Positions 14,076 to 21,721 of a stretch of DNA of 64,000 nucleotides are shown one piece after another. Within the stretch, counting starts at the first letter, position 1. The number at the start of each line of letters is the position of its first letter. The notes below the pieces were generated by a model that saw only the letters and a list, made by a program, of their open reading frames with translations, searched no databases and was not told the DNA's origin. The translations under genes were made by a program, and so were the position numbers. Origin of the DNA: an uncultured Oscillospiraceae bacterium (GTDB taxonomy: Bacteria; Bacillota; Clostridia; Oscillospirales; Oscillospiraceae); the NCBI GenBank assembly GCA_902497145.1, contig CABVDR010000006.1, positions 22,013-86,012 on the forward strand. Direction: 5' to 3'.

Positions 14076-14596
14076 AGAGTCCGTACATGGAGTTTTGTCG
14101 TCCAGCAGGCTCAAAATGTATGGGGTAGAAAAATGAGGTGCCGTTGCGGTTCTCCCATGCTTCGACATCGTTGAAAAACTAATACCGCAGGAAAACCCAT
14201 TTATGGATATGAAGCAACACCACGATATGCTTCGCATCCGCCTTCAGAATGGACAAGGCACAGATTGCTTCGAAGGACTGCAATCCGGAACACCTGAATA
14301 TGAAAGCGATTGAGGTGGCGCTGTGCGAAGCAGTTGAAATGCATGACGATCTTGTAAACGAGGATTTCATCGATTCCTTTGTTTCACAGGTTACACCGCT
14401 GTCTGATGCCCGATTTTCCTGGTGCTTGGATTTCTCTCCGCAGGCCACGGTTGCCTTTCTGAATTTGGCAGGTCAACGGAAGTACACGACCTACTCTATG
14501 GACAGTAAATTACACTTTGATCTTTTGCCGATGAGCAGGGGCACACGGTTCCTTTTCCGGGCAGCCTGCGGCCATGAGTTACCCGGACAGCTCTAA
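14076..14596 (+). pseudogene. Probable degenerate serine recombinase C-terminal fragment
   Basis: Read across frames, the segment near 14080-14170 gives 'TWSFVVQQAQNVWG' followed by 'KMRCRCGSPMLRHR'. This resembles the 'WxxVQ ... C.CGS.M.R' linker and zinc-ribbon region of large serine recombinases. A second open stretch from 14249 (115 codons) includes 'CNPEHLNMKAIEVALCEAVEMHDDLV', like the helix that follows the zinc ribbon. Stops and frame changes separate the blocks, and the N-terminal catalytic domain is absent. The match is by pattern only and the last 50 codons fit poorly, so the 115-codon frame could be an unrelated hypothetical protein. Confidence 0.35.
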
Positions 14597-14711
14597 TTCA
14601 AAATGTACATCGTTATATACACAAGGTATGTACGGCGCAGGCTGGGATCAAGAATCCTCCCAAGCAAAATTTTCTGTAATATATAAAAATTTGCTTCCCT
14701 TTCACCCGCTA

Positions 14712-14740
14712 TTGTTTTTTTTTCAAAAAAGCGTTACTAT
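14712..14740 (+). promoter_or_regulatory. Candidate promoter of the ROK regulator gene
   Basis: TTGTTT (14712-14717) and TACTAT (14735-14740) are 17 bases apart. The transcription start would fall just before the operator-like TACTTTATAAAA at 14749. Confidence 0.5.
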
Positions 14741-14748
14741 AAAATAAC

Positions 14749-14760
14749 TACTTTATAAAA
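14749..14760. promoter_or_regulatory. Candidate ROK operator (half-conserved), regulator gene
   Basis: TACTTTATAAAA is the same 12-mer that opens the palindrome at 16045-16059 ahead of the polyol operon. Here the right arm is imperfect. Its position at the start of transcription fits autoregulation. Confidence 0.5.
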
Positions 14761-14779
14761 CAAAAAAGGATACCTAGCT

Positions 14780-15901
14780 ATGCGTACAACGCCTGCAAAT
14801 AATATGGATGTGAAGCGGCTCAACCGCAGTAATACACTGCGTTGCTTGCTCCGCTGCGATAAAATCTCCCAGCCGGAACTGGCACAAAAGTTAAAATTAA
14901 GCTGGCCCACTGTGCTGCAGAATGTCAAGGAGCTAACCGCGCTGGGGCTTGTTCAGGAGGTCGGAGCTTATGAATCCACCGGTGGCCGCAAAGCAAAGGC
15001 CTATGCACCGGTACAGGATGCCAAGCTGGCGGTGGGCCTGGATATCACACAAAACCATGTGGGCCTTGTACTGGTCGACTTGTCTGGAGAGGTCCTCCGG
15101 TACACGCGGAAAAAGCGGGTATTCTCTCTTCAGGAAGATTATCTGGCATCGCTGGGAAGTTTATTGAGCGATTTTCTGAAAGATGGAGAAGGGGAAAAGC
15201 TGCTGGGGATCGGAGTTTCTCTGCCCGGTATTCTGGATGAGGCGGGAGAACGGCTGCTTTATTCCCATGCACTGGATATCTATGACGTAGAAACAAAGCG
15301 CTTCAGCCAGCACCTCCCCTACCCCTGTATTTTTTTAAATGACGCCAATGCTGCAGGCATGGCCGAGCTCTGGAACAACCCGGAAGCTGAGAACCTGATT
15401 TATCTGTCCCTGAGCAATACGGTGGGCGGCGCCATCATCAACGGCGGCAGACTCTATACAGGGAACAATCTCAGGGCCGGCGAATTTGGTCATATGACTC
15501 TGGTGCCCAACGGACGACCTTGCTACTGTGGAAAAGTAGGGTGTCTGGATGCCTATCTCTCGGCCAAGGTACTCTCCTCTCATGCCGATGGGAACCTGGC
15601 ACAGTTTTTTGAGCGGCTGCGGGATCACGACGAAACAGCTGCCAAGGTATGGACGGAGTATCTGCAATATCTGGCCGTAGCCATTAACAACCTGTGCATG
15701 AGCTTTGACTGCGATGTGATTGCCGGCGGCTATGTAGGGGCTTTTCTGGAGGAGTTTGGAGGGCCTTTACGGGAGATGCTGGCACAGCGGAACACCTTTG
15801 AGCACAGCGGCAGCTACCTAAAAGAGTGCTCTTTTAAACTGGAGGCTTCCGCCGTGGGAGCGGCCCTGTTGCAGGTAGAGCGATTTTTACAAAAACTATG
15901 A
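14780..15901 (+). CDS. ROK family transcriptional regulator (XylR/NagC-like)
   Basis: The 373-residue protein has an N-terminal winged helix (about 1-75: 'RLNRSNTLRCLLRCDKISQ', then 'LAQKLKLSWPTVLQNVKELT' as the recognition region). A ROK sugar-kinase-like domain follows, with 'GLDITQNHVGLVLVDLSG', 'LNDANAAGMAELW' and the ROK signature 'AGEFGHMTLVPNGRPCYCGKVGCLDAYLS' (split here as conserved blocks), whose Cys/His residues bind zinc. Such proteins repress sugar operons and release DNA on binding the sugar. It faces a divergence-free downstream operon on the same strand, and a shared operator motif occurs ahead of both. The likely effector is a polyol or its ketose product, inferred from the operon. 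Confidence 0.9.
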   Translation: MRTTPANNMDVKRLNRSNTLRCLLRCDKISQPELAQKLKLSWPTVLQNVKELTALGLVQEVGAYESTGGRKAKAYAPVQDAKLAVGLDITQNHVGLVLVDLSGEVLRYTRKKRVFSLQEDYLASLGSLLSDFLKDGEGEKLLGIGVSLPGILDEAGERLLYSHALDIYDVETKRFSQHLPYPCIFLNDANAAGMAELWNNPEAENLIYLSLSNTVGGAIINGGRLYTGNNLRAGEFGHMTLVPNGRPCYCGKVGCLDAYLSAKVLSSHADGNLAQFFERLRDHDETAAKVWTEYLQYLAVAINNLCMSFDCDVIAGGYVGAFLEEFGGPLREMLAQRNTFEHSGSYLKECSFKLEASAVGAALLQVERFLQKL

Positions 15902-15903
15902 TC

Positions 15904-15946
15904 GGATCAGGCAATTCCTTCTCATGGGAATTGCCTGATTTTTTGC
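15904..15946 (+). terminator. Terminator after the ROK regulator
   Basis: The stem ATCAGGCAATTCC/GGAATTGCCTGAT is followed by TTTTTT. It separates the regulator from the polyol operon, which therefore needs its own promoter. Confidence 0.9.
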
Positions 15947-15998
15947 ACAAATTCAGGCCATATAATTTAGGTTTTCCTCCAATCTTGTCCCCCTCCTA

Positions 15999-16027
15999 TT
16001 GACTTCAGCTTGTTCCGGTGTTTAAAT
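15999..16027 (+). promoter_or_regulatory. Candidate promoter of the polyol operon
   Basis: TTGACT (15999-16004) is followed after 17 bases by TTAAAT (16022-16027). The transcription start would lie about 10 bases ahead of the palindrome at 16045. Confidence 0.5.
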
Positions 16028-16044
16028 ATAGACACTTAATAAAA

Positions 16045-16059
16045 TACTTTATAAAAGTA
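16045..16059. promoter_or_regulatory. Candidate ROK operator of the polyol operon
   Basis: TACTTTATAAAAGTA is a palindrome with arms TACTTT/AAAGTA around ATA. It lies between the predicted transcription start and the ribosome-binding site and repeats the motif found ahead of the ROK gene. Confidence 0.6.
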
Positions 16060-16078
16060 ATAAGAAGGAGGAAGAGCT

Positions 16079-17134
16079 ATGAATGGAGAAATGATTGTGG
16101 CCGTTATGGAGGGCATTGGAAAAATGGGTTATACCAAGCGCCCTATCCCCACCCCCAAGGCAAATGAGGTGTTGGTCAAGCTGGAGTATGTAGGCATCTG
16201 CGGCAGCGATATGCACTACTATGAGTCCGGCGCCATTGGAGACTATGTGGTAAAGCCTCCCTTTGTGCTGGGACATGAACCCGGCGGCGTGGTGGTAGAG
16301 GTCGGCGCGGATGTAAAGCACCTGAAGGTGGGAGACCGGGTGGCGCTTGAGCCTGGAAAAACCTGTGGGCACTGCGAATTCTGCAAAACCGGGCGTTATA
16401 ATCTCTGCCCCGATGTGGTTTTCTTTGCCACTCCCCCGGTAGACGGTGTTTTCCAGGAGTATGTGGCCCACGAAGCCGCGCTGTGTTTCAAGCTTCCTGA
16501 CAACGTCTCCACCTTGGAGGGGGCTTTGATTGAGCCTCTGGCGGTGGGATTCCATGCGGCCAATCAGGGCGGTGCTCACGCCGGACAGACCGCGGTTGTG
16601 ATGGGCGCGGGCTGCATCGGCCTGGTGACCATGATGGCGCTGAAAGCAGAGGGTGTCAGCAAAGTCTATGTGGTCGACATCATGCAGAAGCGGCTGGACA
16701 AAGCGTTGGAGCTGGGGGCCGACGGTGTCATCAACGGCAAAGAGCAGGACGCCGTGAAGGCTCTGCTGGAAAAGACAGGCGGCCAGGGGTGCGACTTGGC
16801 GATTGAGACCGCCGGAACCGAATTTACCACTCGCCAGTGTATTCAGATGACCAAAAAGGGAGCCACCATTGTGTTGGTAGGCTACTCCAAGAGTGGTGAA
16901 TTGACCCTGCCCATCAGCCTGGCTCTGGATAAGGAGCTGACCTTCAAGACGGTGTTCCGTTACCGCCATATCTATCCTATGGCTATTGAGGCTGTGGCAG
17001 CCGGGAAGGTCAATCTCAAGGGCATCGTGACCAATATCTTTGATTTTGATGATATTCAAAATGCCATGGATCAAAGCATTGCGGACAAGGCCAACATTGT
17101 AAAGGCCGTGGTCCGGATCGGGAAGGAGTGCTGA
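16079..17134 (+). CDS. Zinc-dependent polyol dehydrogenase (sorbitol/xylitol/L-iditol dehydrogenase type)
   Basis: The 351-residue medium-chain dehydrogenase oxidises a polyol C2 hydroxyl with NAD+. The catalytic zinc site is in 'GICGSDMHYY' (Cys near 40) and 'LGHEPGGVVVEVG' (His-Glu). The structural zinc lobe is 'CGHCEFCKTGRYNLC' near 95-110. The nucleotide-binding loop is 'VVMGAGCIGLVTMMALKAEG', and the Asp of 'VYVVDIMQKR' after the second strand predicts NAD+ over NADP+. The sequence pattern 'IGDYVVKPPFVLGHE' fits sorbitol/xylitol dehydrogenases. RBS AGGAGGAAGAG is 5-6 bases upstream. A fructokinase-like gene in the same operon favours sorbitol to fructose, an inference. Confidence 0.9.
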   Translation: MNGEMIVAVMEGIGKMGYTKRPIPTPKANEVLVKLEYVGICGSDMHYYESGAIGDYVVKPPFVLGHEPGGVVVEVGADVKHLKVGDRVALEPGKTCGHCEFCKTGRYNLCPDVVFFATPPVDGVFQEYVAHEAALCFKLPDNVSTLEGALIEPLAVGFHAANQGGAHAGQTAVVMGAGCIGLVTMMALKAEGVSKVYVVDIMQKRLDKALELGADGVINGKEQDAVKALLEKTGGQGCDLAIETAGTEFTTRQCIQMTKKGATIVLVGYSKSGELTLPISLALDKELTFKTVFRYRHIYPMAIEAVAAGKVNLKGIVTNIFDFDDIQNAMDQSIADKANIVKAVVRIGKEC

Positions 17135-17135
17135 C

Positions 17136-18521
17136 ATGGAAACCAGTCAGGAAACCAATATCAAAGTTCCCTTTATCAGCAAGCTGGCGTATGGCTTTGG
17201 CGATGTGGGCTGCAATTTCAGCTGGATGTTTGTTGGCAATTTCCTGATGATCTTCTATACAGACGTCTGCGGCATCTCTATGGCCACCGTCTCCACCCTG
17301 ATGCTGGTCTCCCGGTTTTGGGATGCCATCAATGACCCGCTGATCGGCTCTCTAAGTGACCGAACCAAGAGCCGCTGGGGCCGCTACCGTCCCTGGCTTC
17401 TCATCGGTGCGCCTTTGACCGCTCTTGTGCTGGTCCTGACCTTTTGGGCTCATCCCACCTGGTCCGACTCTTCCAAAACCATATACATGTACATTACTTA
17501 CTGCATTTTGGTCTTAGGATACACCTGTGTGAATATCCCTTACGGAACTCTGTGCGGCGCACTGACCCAGAATATTGAGCAGCGGGCGCAGATCAATACC
17601 TCCCGCTCCGTATGCGCCATGATCGCCATCAACATCATCAACATGATCACCCTGCCCCTGATTGCCCTGTTCGGCAAGGGAGATCAGGCCCGAGGATATC
17701 TTCTGCTCACCATTCTTTACGGCAGTATTTTTACCGCTTGCCACTGGTTCTGTTTTGCCAAAACAAAAGAGGTCGTCTATCCCCCCACAAAGGAAAAGAT
17801 CCCTCTGGCCACACAGTTGAAAGCTGCCCTTCAGAACCGGCCCTATTTGATTGCTTTGGTCGGTCAGTTTCTGTTTGGCATCACCCTATATGGAAGAAAT
17901 GCAGACCTGCTGTACTACTTTAAGTACGTGGAGGGGGTCGAAGGCCTGTTCACCGTATACTCCATGCTTCTGATGATCCCTTCCATTCTGGGCGCAGGCG
18001 TCTTCCCCTTTGTGTTCCGCTGGCTGGGCAACAAGGGCCGTACTGCTTCGGTGTTTGCCGCAGGCACCGGCGCAGCCATGTTTTCCATGTACTTCTTCAG
18101 CGCAACCACAAGCCCCATCCCCTTCTACGCTCTGGCTGCCCTGTCCCAATTCTTTTTCTGTGGTTTCAATACCGCTATTTACGCCATTGTCCCCGACTGT
18201 GTGGAATACGGTGAATGGAAAACCGGCATTCGCAATGACGGCTTCCAATATGCCTTTGTCTCTTTGGGAAACAAAGTGGGCATGGCCATCGGCACCTCTG
18301 TGCTGGCCGGAGTACTTGGAAATTTGGGCTTTGTCGCCAATCAAGCACAGAATATCGCTGTGCAGTCCGCCATACACCACGCCTTCTCCACCATTCCCGG
18401 CGTGCTGTGGATTGTGACAGCAGTCGTCCTGTTCTTCTATCAAATCAATAAAAGCTCCTATAATCGGATCATTGCGGAATTAGGCGCAAAGAAGGGGGTG
18501 GAAACATGTTCGACCTTGTAA
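17136..18521 (+). CDS. GPH family sugar:cation symporter (MelB-like, MFS)
   Basis: The 461-residue membrane protein has about 12 transmembrane helices. The GPH signature is visible in 'LAYGFGDVGCNFSWMFVG', 'FWDAINDPLIGSLSDRTKSRWGRYRPWLL' (split as two conserved blocks, with the Asp residues that coordinate the coupling cation) and 'YTCVNIPYGTLCGALT'. It starts one base after the dehydrogenase stop, and its 3' end overlaps the kinase gene by 16 bases. Translation is thus coupled across the operon. GPH carriers import glycosides, hexuronides and pentosides. In this operon a polyol is the natural guess. No PTS component is adjacent, so uptake is of the free sugar. Confidence 0.9.
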   Translation: METSQETNIKVPFISKLAYGFGDVGCNFSWMFVGNFLMIFYTDVCGISMATVSTLMLVSRFWDAINDPLIGSLSDRTKSRWGRYRPWLLIGAPLTALVLVLTFWAHPTWSDSSKTIYMYITYCILVLGYTCVNIPYGTLCGALTQNIEQRAQINTSRSVCAMIAINIINMITLPLIALFGKGDQARGYLLLTILYGSIFTACHWFCFAKTKEVVYPPTKEKIPLATQLKAALQNRPYLIALVGQFLFGITLYGRNADLLYYFKYVEGVEGLFTVYSMLLMIPSILGAGVFPFVFRWLGNKGRTASVFAAGTGAAMFSMYFFSATTSPIPFYALAALSQFFFCGFNTAIYAIVPDCVEYGEWKTGIRNDGFQYAFVSLGNKVGMAIGTSVLAGVLGNLGFVANQAQNIAVQSAIHHAFSTIPGVLWIVTAVVLFFYQINKSSYNRIIAELGAKKGVETCSTL

Positions 18522-19468
18522 GTCTTGGAGAGATTCTCATTGATTTCACCCCCAGCGGAGTCACCCGGCAGGGGATTCCTCTCTTTGCCCAAAATCCCGG
18601 CGGCGCGCCTGCCAACGTACTGGCGATGAACAGCAAGCTGGGAGGCACCTCTGCCTTTTTGGGAAAGGTAGGCGCGGACCGCTTTGGGGCCTATCTGGAA
18701 CATACATTAAAGCTCCACGGCATCGACACTTCCGGTCTGGCTGTAGATGAGGAGATCCCCACCACGCTGGCCTTTGTGCATCTGGATGAAACGGGTGACC
18801 GCTCGTTTACCTTCTACCGCAAACCCGGCGCCGATCTTCAGCTGACCTGGACCGAGGTCAAAAAAGAGCGGATCGATACGTGCAAAATATTTCACTTCGG
18901 CTCTGTGTCCCTGACCGACGATCCCTGCCGCACGGCCGCATTGGAAGCAGCTTCTTATGCCAAAGCCCATGGGAAAGTGGTCAGTTTTGACCCCAACTAC
19001 CGTCCAGTACTCTGGAACCATCCGCTCTCTGCTCGCCAATGGATCGCTCAGGGTATCTCCCTGGCCGATATTTTAAAGGTCTCTGAGGAAGAGATGCTGC
19101 TGATGACAAATCAATCCGATCCAGCGCTGGGCTCCCAGCTCCTGCTGGAGCAGGGACCGAAAGCAGTTTTTGTAACATTGGGTGAGCAGGGCTCTTACTA
19201 TCGCAGCCGAAGCTGCCACGGTCTGTGTCCGGCTGCCCGGGTAAACACCATCGATACCACTGGAGCCGGGGACGCTTTTATGGGCGCTTTACTGTGGCAG
19301 ATGAGGAATTTCACTCTGGAGGAAATCTCCTCTATGGATCTGCGGGAACTCGTCTCCTTTGCAAATGCTGCCGGCACTCTGACCACCACACGCAGCGGCG
19401 CGATCCCCGCCCTCCCCTCCTTGGAGGAAATTCAGCGTTTTCGAAAGAATCAGGAGATGTCCCTATGA
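18506..19468 (+). CDS. scrK: PfkB family carbohydrate kinase, probable fructokinase
   Basis: The 320-residue ribokinase-fold enzyme has 'MFDLVSLGEILIDFTP' at the N-terminus and 'NPGGAPANVLAMNSKLGG' (PfkB signature 1 region), which is typical of fructokinases. 'RSFTFYRKPGADLQL' follows, and the anion-hole motif 'DTTGAGDAFMGALLW' at about 249 contains the catalytic Asp. 'FDPNYRPVLW' is also characteristic of bacterial ScrK. The reaction would be fructose + ATP to fructose 6-phosphate, completing a sorbitol to F6P route with the dehydrogenase upstream. The stop overlaps the next gene's start (ATGA). Substrate specificity is inferred from motifs and context. Confidence 0.85.
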   Translation: MFDLVSLGEILIDFTPSGVTRQGIPLFAQNPGGAPANVLAMNSKLGGTSAFLGKVGADRFGAYLEHTLKLHGIDTSGLAVDEEIPTTLAFVHLDETGDRSFTFYRKPGADLQLTWTEVKKERIDTCKIFHFGSVSLTDDPCRTAALEAASYAKAHGKVVSFDPNYRPVLWNHPLSARQWIAQGISLADILKVSEEEMLLMTNQSDPALGSQLLLEQGPKAVFVTLGEQGSYYRSRSCHGLCPAARVNTIDTTGAGDAFMGALLWQMRNFTLEEISSMDLRELVSFANAAGTLTTTRSGAIPALPSLEEIQRFRKNQEMSL

Positions 19469-19692
19469 AAGCAATTTCTATTCAGCTGACGCAGGTCAGT
19501 CAGGTCCGTGATTTTGTCAATCTTACCGTCAAATATCCCTTTGATATCGACTTGGTTTCCGGACGATATACGGTAGACGCCAAATCTCTGCTTGGAATCT
19601 ACAGCTTGGATTTAAGCAACCCATTAAAGGTCGTCATTTACAGCAATGATACCGCGCAATTGGAAGCAGAACTTGCTCCATTCACGGTATAA
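19465..19692 (+). CDS. HPr-like protein lacking the phosphorylatable His
   Basis: The 75-residue protein is shorter than canonical HPr (85-90). Its C-terminal half, 'FDIDLVSGRYTVDAKSLLGI' followed by 'YSLDLSNPLKVVIYS', aligns with the HPr region around Ser46 (KSIMGVMSL), and Ser41 here corresponds to Ser46. The usual GIHARPA block around His15 is replaced by 'TQVSQVRDFVN'. Counting 31 residues back from the serine puts Gln10 at the catalytic His position, as in Bacillus Crh. It cannot act as a normal PTS phosphocarrier. A Crh-like partner for CcpA or HprK, or an unrelated binding role, is possible. The start overlaps the kinase stop by ATGA, so it belongs to the operon. Confidence 0.8.
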   Translation: MKAISIQLTQVSQVRDFVNLTVKYPFDIDLVSGRYTVDAKSLLGIYSLDLSNPLKVVIYSNDTAQLEAELAPFTV

Positions 19693-19694
19693 CG

Positions 19695-19738
19695 GAGAAA
19701 GCCCCCGGATCTGCTTCCAGAGTCGGGGGCTTTCTCTG
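19695..19738 (+). terminator. Terminator of the polyol operon
   Basis: The hairpin AGAAAGCCCCCGG/TCGGGGGCTTTCT lies directly after the HPr-like gene. Confidence 0.85.
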
Positions 19739-19745
19739 CATCTTA

Positions 19746-19970
19746 TCAACTTTCTTTTTTGCCTGGCAGAGCATCCCATCCCACCAGACTTAAATCTCCT
19801 GATACGTCTCCCAGCGACAAGGCGTAGATACTGTCTCCGTCAGCTGTGGTATGCACGGGGTGGATCCCCGGGCAAAACCGTTGTGGGTCAGGCCGGGAAT
19901 TTTTGATCAGCTGCATCTTATGAAACACGGCGTTGGTAACCAACACCCAGGGCAGTATTTCCGGTAAAAG
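19746..19970 (-). pseudogene. Remnant of a P1 family peptidase (L-aminopeptidase/D-esterase, DmpA type)
   Basis: The minus-strand frame ending at 19746 reads 'VLVTNAVFHKMQLIKN', then 'GIHPVHTTADGDSIYALSLG', then 'DVSGDLSLVGWDAL' to the stop. The P1 peptidase C-terminus has the order NTT(I/L)GVVxTNAxLxKAQ ... (R/N)PVHTxxDGDTxFALxxG ... VxVVG. A neighbouring frame supplies 'NTALGV' directly upstream (19950-19965), so a frameshift splits the motif that should contain the catalytic Asn. The linker between the blocks is shortened and everything upstream is missing. The gene is therefore a decayed 3' end. The call is by motif order and was not searched. Confidence 0.6.
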
Positions 19971-20054
19971 TTTTCCAGCCCTGGAGCAATCCCTGAAGTT
20001 TCACCAATAAACAAGGGGCTGTATACCCTTCACATTAAGCTTTCCACGGAATAC

Positions 20055-20083
20055 TGGACTTTTCCGCCAAAAAGAGGTATACT
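20055..20083 (+). promoter_or_regulatory. Candidate promoter of the CmpB-like gene
   Basis: TGGACT (20055-20060) and TATACT (20078-20083) have 17-base spacing, about 40 bases ahead of the ribosome-binding site. Confidence 0.5.
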
Positions 20084-20130
20084 GCAATGAATGTTGTTTC
20101 AAACAATTTGGTTTTTCCGGGAGGTCTTTC

Positions 20131-21054
20131 ATGTATCTTCTCCTCTGGACCTTTTTTGCCTACGCCTTTCTGGGCTGGTGCACCGAGGTCAGCTTCGCTG
20201 CTCTCACCTCAGGCCGTTTTGTGAACCGTGGCTTTTTAAATGGCCCGGTTTGTCCTATTTATGGTGTGGGTGTGGTCATTGTTCTGTTCTTCCTGGACCC
20301 CCTCCGCAAGAACACGTTCCTGCTCTTTGTGGGTTCGGTGCTGCTCACCTCTCTGTTGGAGTGGCTTACCGGCTTTGTTCTTGAGAAGATCTTCCACCAG
20401 CGCTGGTGGGACTACTCCAACGAGCCCTTTAACTTGGGCGGCTATATCTGCCTGCGCTTTTCCATCGCGTGGGGTCTGGCCTGTCTGATCGTGGTGGACA
20501 TCATTCACCCCTCCATTCTCTGGCTCATTCGCCTGATTCCCCACACCTTGGGGATCGTCCTTCTCGCGGTATTCTCTGCTGCAATGCTGGTGGACCTGGC
20601 CGCCACAGTGCGCACCATCACCCGTATGAACCGTCAGCTCACCCAGCTGGACGAGCTTGCCGGCCGGATTAAGGCTATGTCCAATGAGCTGGGCGAAAAC
20701 CTGGCCGAGCGGGTCATCGATGCGGCGGAGCGGGGCAATGATCTGAGAGAAGATCTCCAGGAGAATCTGGAGGACGTGAAGGATGTCCTGGCCCAACGCC
20801 GGGAGGATCTCCAAGAAAATCTGGATGACGTAAAGGATGCCCTGGCTCAGCGGCGCATGCAGTACCAGATGGACCAGGCTGAATGGCAGGAGCAGCGTCA
20901 GCAGGATCTGGCCGAGCTGCGTGCCAAGCTGGAAGAGGCCATGAACCGGCCCATCTTTGGCCAGCGCCGTCTGATGCGGGCCTTCCCCAAAATGCGTTCC
21001 ACCACCCACACCCAGGCATTGGATCGACTGCGTCAGTGGATGGAAAAGCATTGA
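20131..21054 (+). CDS. Putative ABC-transporter-permease-type membrane protein (CmpB family) with coiled-coil tail
   Basis: The 307-residue protein has an N-terminal membrane half with five or six helices (about 1-160). It carries the ABC_trans_CmpB pattern 'FLGWCTEVSFAALTSGRFVN', 'RGFLNGPVCPIYGVGVVIV' and 'LEWLTGFVLEKIFHQRWWDY'. The C-terminal half is a charged coiled coil containing a tandem near-repeat: 'REDLQENLEDVKDVLAQR' is followed at once by 'REDLQENLDDVKDALAQR'. Despite the family name, no ABC ATPase is nearby and the function is unknown. RBS CGGGAGG is 6 bases upstream. It is a monocistronic gene. Confidence 0.8.
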   Translation: MYLLLWTFFAYAFLGWCTEVSFAALTSGRFVNRGFLNGPVCPIYGVGVVIVLFFLDPLRKNTFLLFVGSVLLTSLLEWLTGFVLEKIFHQRWWDYSNEPFNLGGYICLRFSIAWGLACLIVVDIIHPSILWLIRLIPHTLGIVLLAVFSAAMLVDLAATVRTITRMNRQLTQLDELAGRIKAMSNELGENLAERVIDAAERGNDLREDLQENLEDVKDVLAQRREDLQENLDDVKDALAQRRMQYQMDQAEWQEQRQQDLAELRAKLEEAMNRPIFGQRRLMRAFPKMRSTTHTQALDRLRQWMEKH

Positions 21055-21151
21055 CTGTGGCTCCTCGAGCAATCTCATTTTGTATATTATATTTGTGTTT
21101 TTGTTCCTTTTGTGATAGCATAATGGTAATTATACAAAAGGAGGCCTTTTC

Positions 21152-21685
21152 ATGGAAGAATTGCTGGATTTAAAGCAGCGCCTGGAGGGCCAGCGCCCCG
21201 CTTCCTGGCATGAACTGCCTGACATTGCTCTTTATATGGATCAGATCATCTCCTATATGCCCCGGCAGCTGATCCATTTTGACGAAGGGGAAGCCCTCAC
21301 TTCCGCAATGGTCAACAACTATATCAAGGAGGGCCTGGTCCCCCGGGCGGACGGCAAACGTTATGGCCCCATTCACTTGGGCTATCTCACCGCTGTTTGT
21401 GCCCTGAAGAAGGTGCTCTCCGTGCGGGACACCGGCATCTTGCTGGCCGCTGGACAGGCCCGCAACAAGACGCCTGAAGAGCTCTACACCTACTTCTGCC
21501 GGGCACTGGACCGGGCTTTAACGGACACCGCAGCCGCCATTGATGAAAACGCGACTCAGGACGATTTAGCCCGCATCGCGCTGGATCTCGCCCTGCGCAG
21601 CTACGCCAATCAGCTGGCCTGCGCCCGGATTCTTGACATTCTGCAGCCCCCTGCATCCGATACTCCTAAGAAAGGGAAAAAATAA
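21152..21685 (+). CDS. DUF1836 domain protein
   Basis: The 177-residue protein matches DUF1836, with 'ELPDIALYMDQIISYMPRQL' followed by 'ALTSAMVNNYIKEGLVPRAD' and 'GKRYGPIHLGYLTAVCALKK'. The central part has a MerR-like winged helix look ('TSAMVNNYIKEGLV...KRY'), so DNA binding is plausible but unproven. The C-terminal half is helical and the tail is basic (KKGKK). AAAGGAGG precedes the ATG by 8 bases. It lies 36 bases ahead of the DegV gene on the same strand, so the two may be co-transcribed. Confidence 0.82.
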   Translation: MEELLDLKQRLEGQRPASWHELPDIALYMDQIISYMPRQLIHFDEGEALTSAMVNNYIKEGLVPRADGKRYGPIHLGYLTAVCALKKVLSVRDTGILLAAGQARNKTPEELYTYFCRALDRALTDTAAAIDENATQDDLARIALDLALRSYANQLACARILDILQPPASDTPKKGKK

Positions 21686-21721
21686 TTCCGCTCTTCTTTA
21701 TCATATCAAGGAGGTTTCAAC

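Noticed and set aside
14179..14448. 89-codon minus-strand frame in the AT-rich island
   Set aside because: It has no ribosome-binding site or recognisable motif and overlaps the better-supported plus-strand recombinase-like debris.
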